From NCBI GenBank assembly GCA_020848905.1, contig JADLHG010000031.1:124001-188000 (forward strand): a stretch of DNA of 64,000 nucleotides, in the 5' to 3' direction. Shown here piece by piece: positions 62,782-64,000 of the stretch (positions are counted from its first letter, which is position 1; each line of letters begins with the position of its first letter). Both the position numbers and the translations under genes were made by a program. The notes under the pieces are model-generated. The model saw nothing but the letters and a program-made list of their open reading frames with translations, was not told where the DNA came from and made no database searches. Source of the DNA: Deltaproteobacteria bacterium (GTDB lineage: Bacteria > Myxococcota_A > Polyangia > GCA-2747355 > JADLHG01).

Positions 62782-63912
62782 ATGCCAGAAGTGCATCACG
62801 TTTACCTGATCCCCGGCTTCTTCGGCTTCGCGAACCTCGGTGAGCTGGTCTACTTCGCCCACGTGAGGGAGTTCCTCGCGAAGCTCTGGGGCGAACGCGG
62901 CGTCGAGGCGCGGGTCTGGGTGGTGAAGACACACCCTACCGCCTCGATCCGCCGCCGCGCGGAGCGCCTGCTCGAGGCGATGGCGGAGACCGCCGGCCAG
63001 GACGACAGCCCGATCCATCTCGTGGGTCATTCGAGCGGCGGCCTGGATGCGCGCCTCTTCGCCACCCCGGACGTGTCGCTGCATTCGGAGCTCCGCGCCG
63101 AGGACTACGCCCGGCGGCTGCGCTCCGTGGTCACGCTCTGCTCGCCGCACCACGGCACCCCCGTGGCGAACTTCTTCACCAGCGTGCTCGGACAACACCT
63201 CCTGCGGCTTCTCTCGCTGAGTACGATCTACGCGCTGCGTTTCGGGACGCTTCCCATGTCGGCGGTGAGCAAGCTGGTGGGCATCTTCGCGCGCCTCGAC
63301 GATCAGGTCGGGCTCTCGGCCACGCCGGCAGACCAGCTCTACGACCAGCTCCTCGGCGACTTCAACACCGATCGACGCGAGGCGCTCGCGCACCTCTTCG
63401 ACGAGGTGAGCTGGGATCGCGCGCTGATCCCGCAGCTCACCGTCGAGGGGGTGGACCTCTTCAACGCCGGAACGCGCGACCGTCCCGGTGTGCGCTACGG
63501 CTCTGTCGTCACCTGGGCGCCGAGCCCGGGGGTAGGGACGGCCTTCAAGGCCGGTTTCGACCCCTACGCGCAGGCGACCCACGCGCTCTACGTCGCCCTC
63601 TGGCAGCTCGCGTCGCGCATGCCCGTCGAGCACACGCCGACGCTGAGCGGGGCCCAGGTGGAGGCGCTCTGGCGTGCCTTCGGCGAGATCCCGGGGGCGA
63701 AGGCCAACGATGGGGTGGTGCCCACGCTCTCGCAGGTCTGGGGCGACGTGATCGTGGGGGCCCGCGCCGACCACCTGGACGTGGTGGGGCACTTCTCGGA
63801 CCGCAAGCACGCGCCCCCGCACATCGACTGGCTCTCCACGGGGGCGGGCTTTTCGCGCACCGACTTCGAGTCGCTGTGGACCGCCGTCGCGAGCTACTTG
63901 CTCGCGGACTGA
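62782..63912 (+). CDS. Lipase-like alpha/beta hydrolase
   Basis: A 376-residue protein without signal peptide. The N-terminal strand HVYLIPGFFGFANLGE carries the oxyanion loop GFFGF and a conserved Gly, as in triacylglycerol lipase-like proteins. The nucleophile elbow is HLVGHSSGGLDARL (Ser84), followed by TLCSPHHGTPVANFF. Candidate catalytic acids are Asp in GAKANDGVVPTLSQ and the His in ADHLDVVGHF. The fold is that of secreted lipases but it is cytosolic here; substrate unknown. The ATG at 62782 is chosen; the frame is open upstream. Confidence 0.88.
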   Translation: MPEVHHVYLIPGFFGFANLGELVYFAHVREFLAKLWGERGVEARVWVVKTHPTASIRRRAERLLEAMAETAGQDDSPIHLVGHSSGGLDARLFATPDVSLHSELRAEDYARRLRSVVTLCSPHHGTPVANFFTSVLGQHLLRLLSLSTIYALRFGTLPMSAVSKLVGIFARLDDQVGLSATPADQLYDQLLGDFNTDRREALAHLFDEVSWDRALIPQLTVEGVDLFNAGTRDRPGVRYGSVVTWAPSPGVGTAFKAGFDPYAQATHALYVALWQLASRMPVEHTPTLSGAQVEALWRAFGEIPGAKANDGVVPTLSQVWGDVIVGARADHLDVVGHFSDRKHAPPHIDWLSTGAGFSRTDFESLWTAVASYLLAD

Positions 63913-63987
63913 GCGTCGCACCTCGGCCGAGCGGGCGCCTTGCGACGGTCGGCCTCGCCGTGATACGTACGAGCCCTACCGATTATC

Positions 63988-63996
63988 GAGGAGGGG
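63988..63996 (+). promoter_or_regulatory. Ribosome-binding site of a gene beginning beyond the window
   Basis: GAGGAGGGG near the last bases (63988-63996) looks like a strong Shine-Dalgarno with no start codon inside the window, so a plus-strand gene probably begins just after base 64000. Confidence 0.4.
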
Positions 63997-64000
63997 TGTT

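Overview
The window is a gene-dense, very GC-rich (roughly 70%) bacterial chromosome segment with about 58 protein genes, two tRNA genes and the RNase P RNA. I see no transposase, phage gene, CRISPR array or plasmid function. The organism looks like a Gram-negative of the Myxococcota or another former 'deltaproteobacterial' lineage. The reasons are the many lipoproteins whose signal peptide is followed by an Asp/Gly/Lys/Ala-rich linker, the Hanks-type kinase with a PASTA-less Pro/Ala-rich tail, the hybrid histidine kinases, the multiheme cytochrome and the PilZ-TPR protein. This is inference from style; no 16S or ribosomal protein gene is present.

Layout. 1-3.1 kb: end of a hybrid histidine kinase, a convergent polysaccharide deacetylase, and an acyl carrier protein/LolA-like pair. 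3.2-9.8 kb: housekeeping block dnaG-rpoD, a CAU tRNA, a zinc-ribbon coiled-coil protein, a lipoprotein on the other strand, and rnpB. 9.8-14.3 kb (minus): gamma-glutamyltransferase, a multiheme cytochrome lipoprotein and a 69-residue membrane/coiled-coil protein. 14.3-15.9 kb: FHA-histidine kinase-receiver protein. 15.9-19.1 kb (minus): methyltransferase, lipoprotein, VOC protein, EEP nuclease/phosphatase-like protein and zinc-ribbon miniprotein. 19.3-25 kb (plus): unknown protein coupled to a PfkB sugar kinase, a HAD-IB phosphatase and a large Ig-like lipoprotein. 25-34.5 kb: UPF0173 hydrolase with a divergent IscU-like protein, Nudix, TldD/TldE pair, alpha/beta hydrolase, AzgA-like purine permease, PQQ-type sugar dehydrogenase lipoprotein and M42 peptidase. 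34.7-44.4 kb: multispanning membrane protein, Cys-rich lipoprotein, enoyl-CoA hydratase homologue, DsbA-type isomerase, BolA, CDGSH protein, sensor kinase, signal peptidase I and a HAD-like/GT2 fusion. 44.4-49.4 kb (minus): beta-propeller lipoprotein, secreted TIM-barrel-like protein and large lipoprotein. 49.5-56.8 kb (plus): cyclophilin, cold-shock protein, KirBac channel, type III PLP decarboxylase, lipoprotein, enoyl-CoA isomerase homologue and a second beta-propeller lipoprotein. 56.8-59 kb (minus): Ser/Thr kinase translationally coupled to a lipoprotein, both ending in a SHOCT-like hairpin. 59.2-64 kb: cystathionine beta-synthase-like enzyme coupled to a methyltransferase, tRNA-Gly(CCC), PilZ-TPR protein, a small unknown protein and a lipase-like hydrolase.

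How the genes work together. Most of the window is a mosaic of one- to four-gene units. Clear couplings are stop/start overlaps (ACP/LolA-like, unknown/PfkB, kinase/SHOCT lipoprotein, CBS/methyltransferase, dnaG/rpoD). Cell-envelope functions dominate: at least ten lipoproteins, signal peptidase I, a LolA-like carrier, a glycosyltransferase, a deacetylase and sensor kinases. No intergenic gap lacking an RNA or protein gene exceeds 300 bases. The longest empty stretches (about 9064-9281, 42067-42345, 53163-53393, 62016-62301) hold nothing I can recognise beyond the promoter elements noted. The most interesting parts are the kinase/SHOCT-lipoprotein pair, the HAD-like/GT2 fusion, the divergent IscU-like protein, the HEPN-like protein coupled to a sugar kinase, and the ggt-multiheme cytochrome operon.
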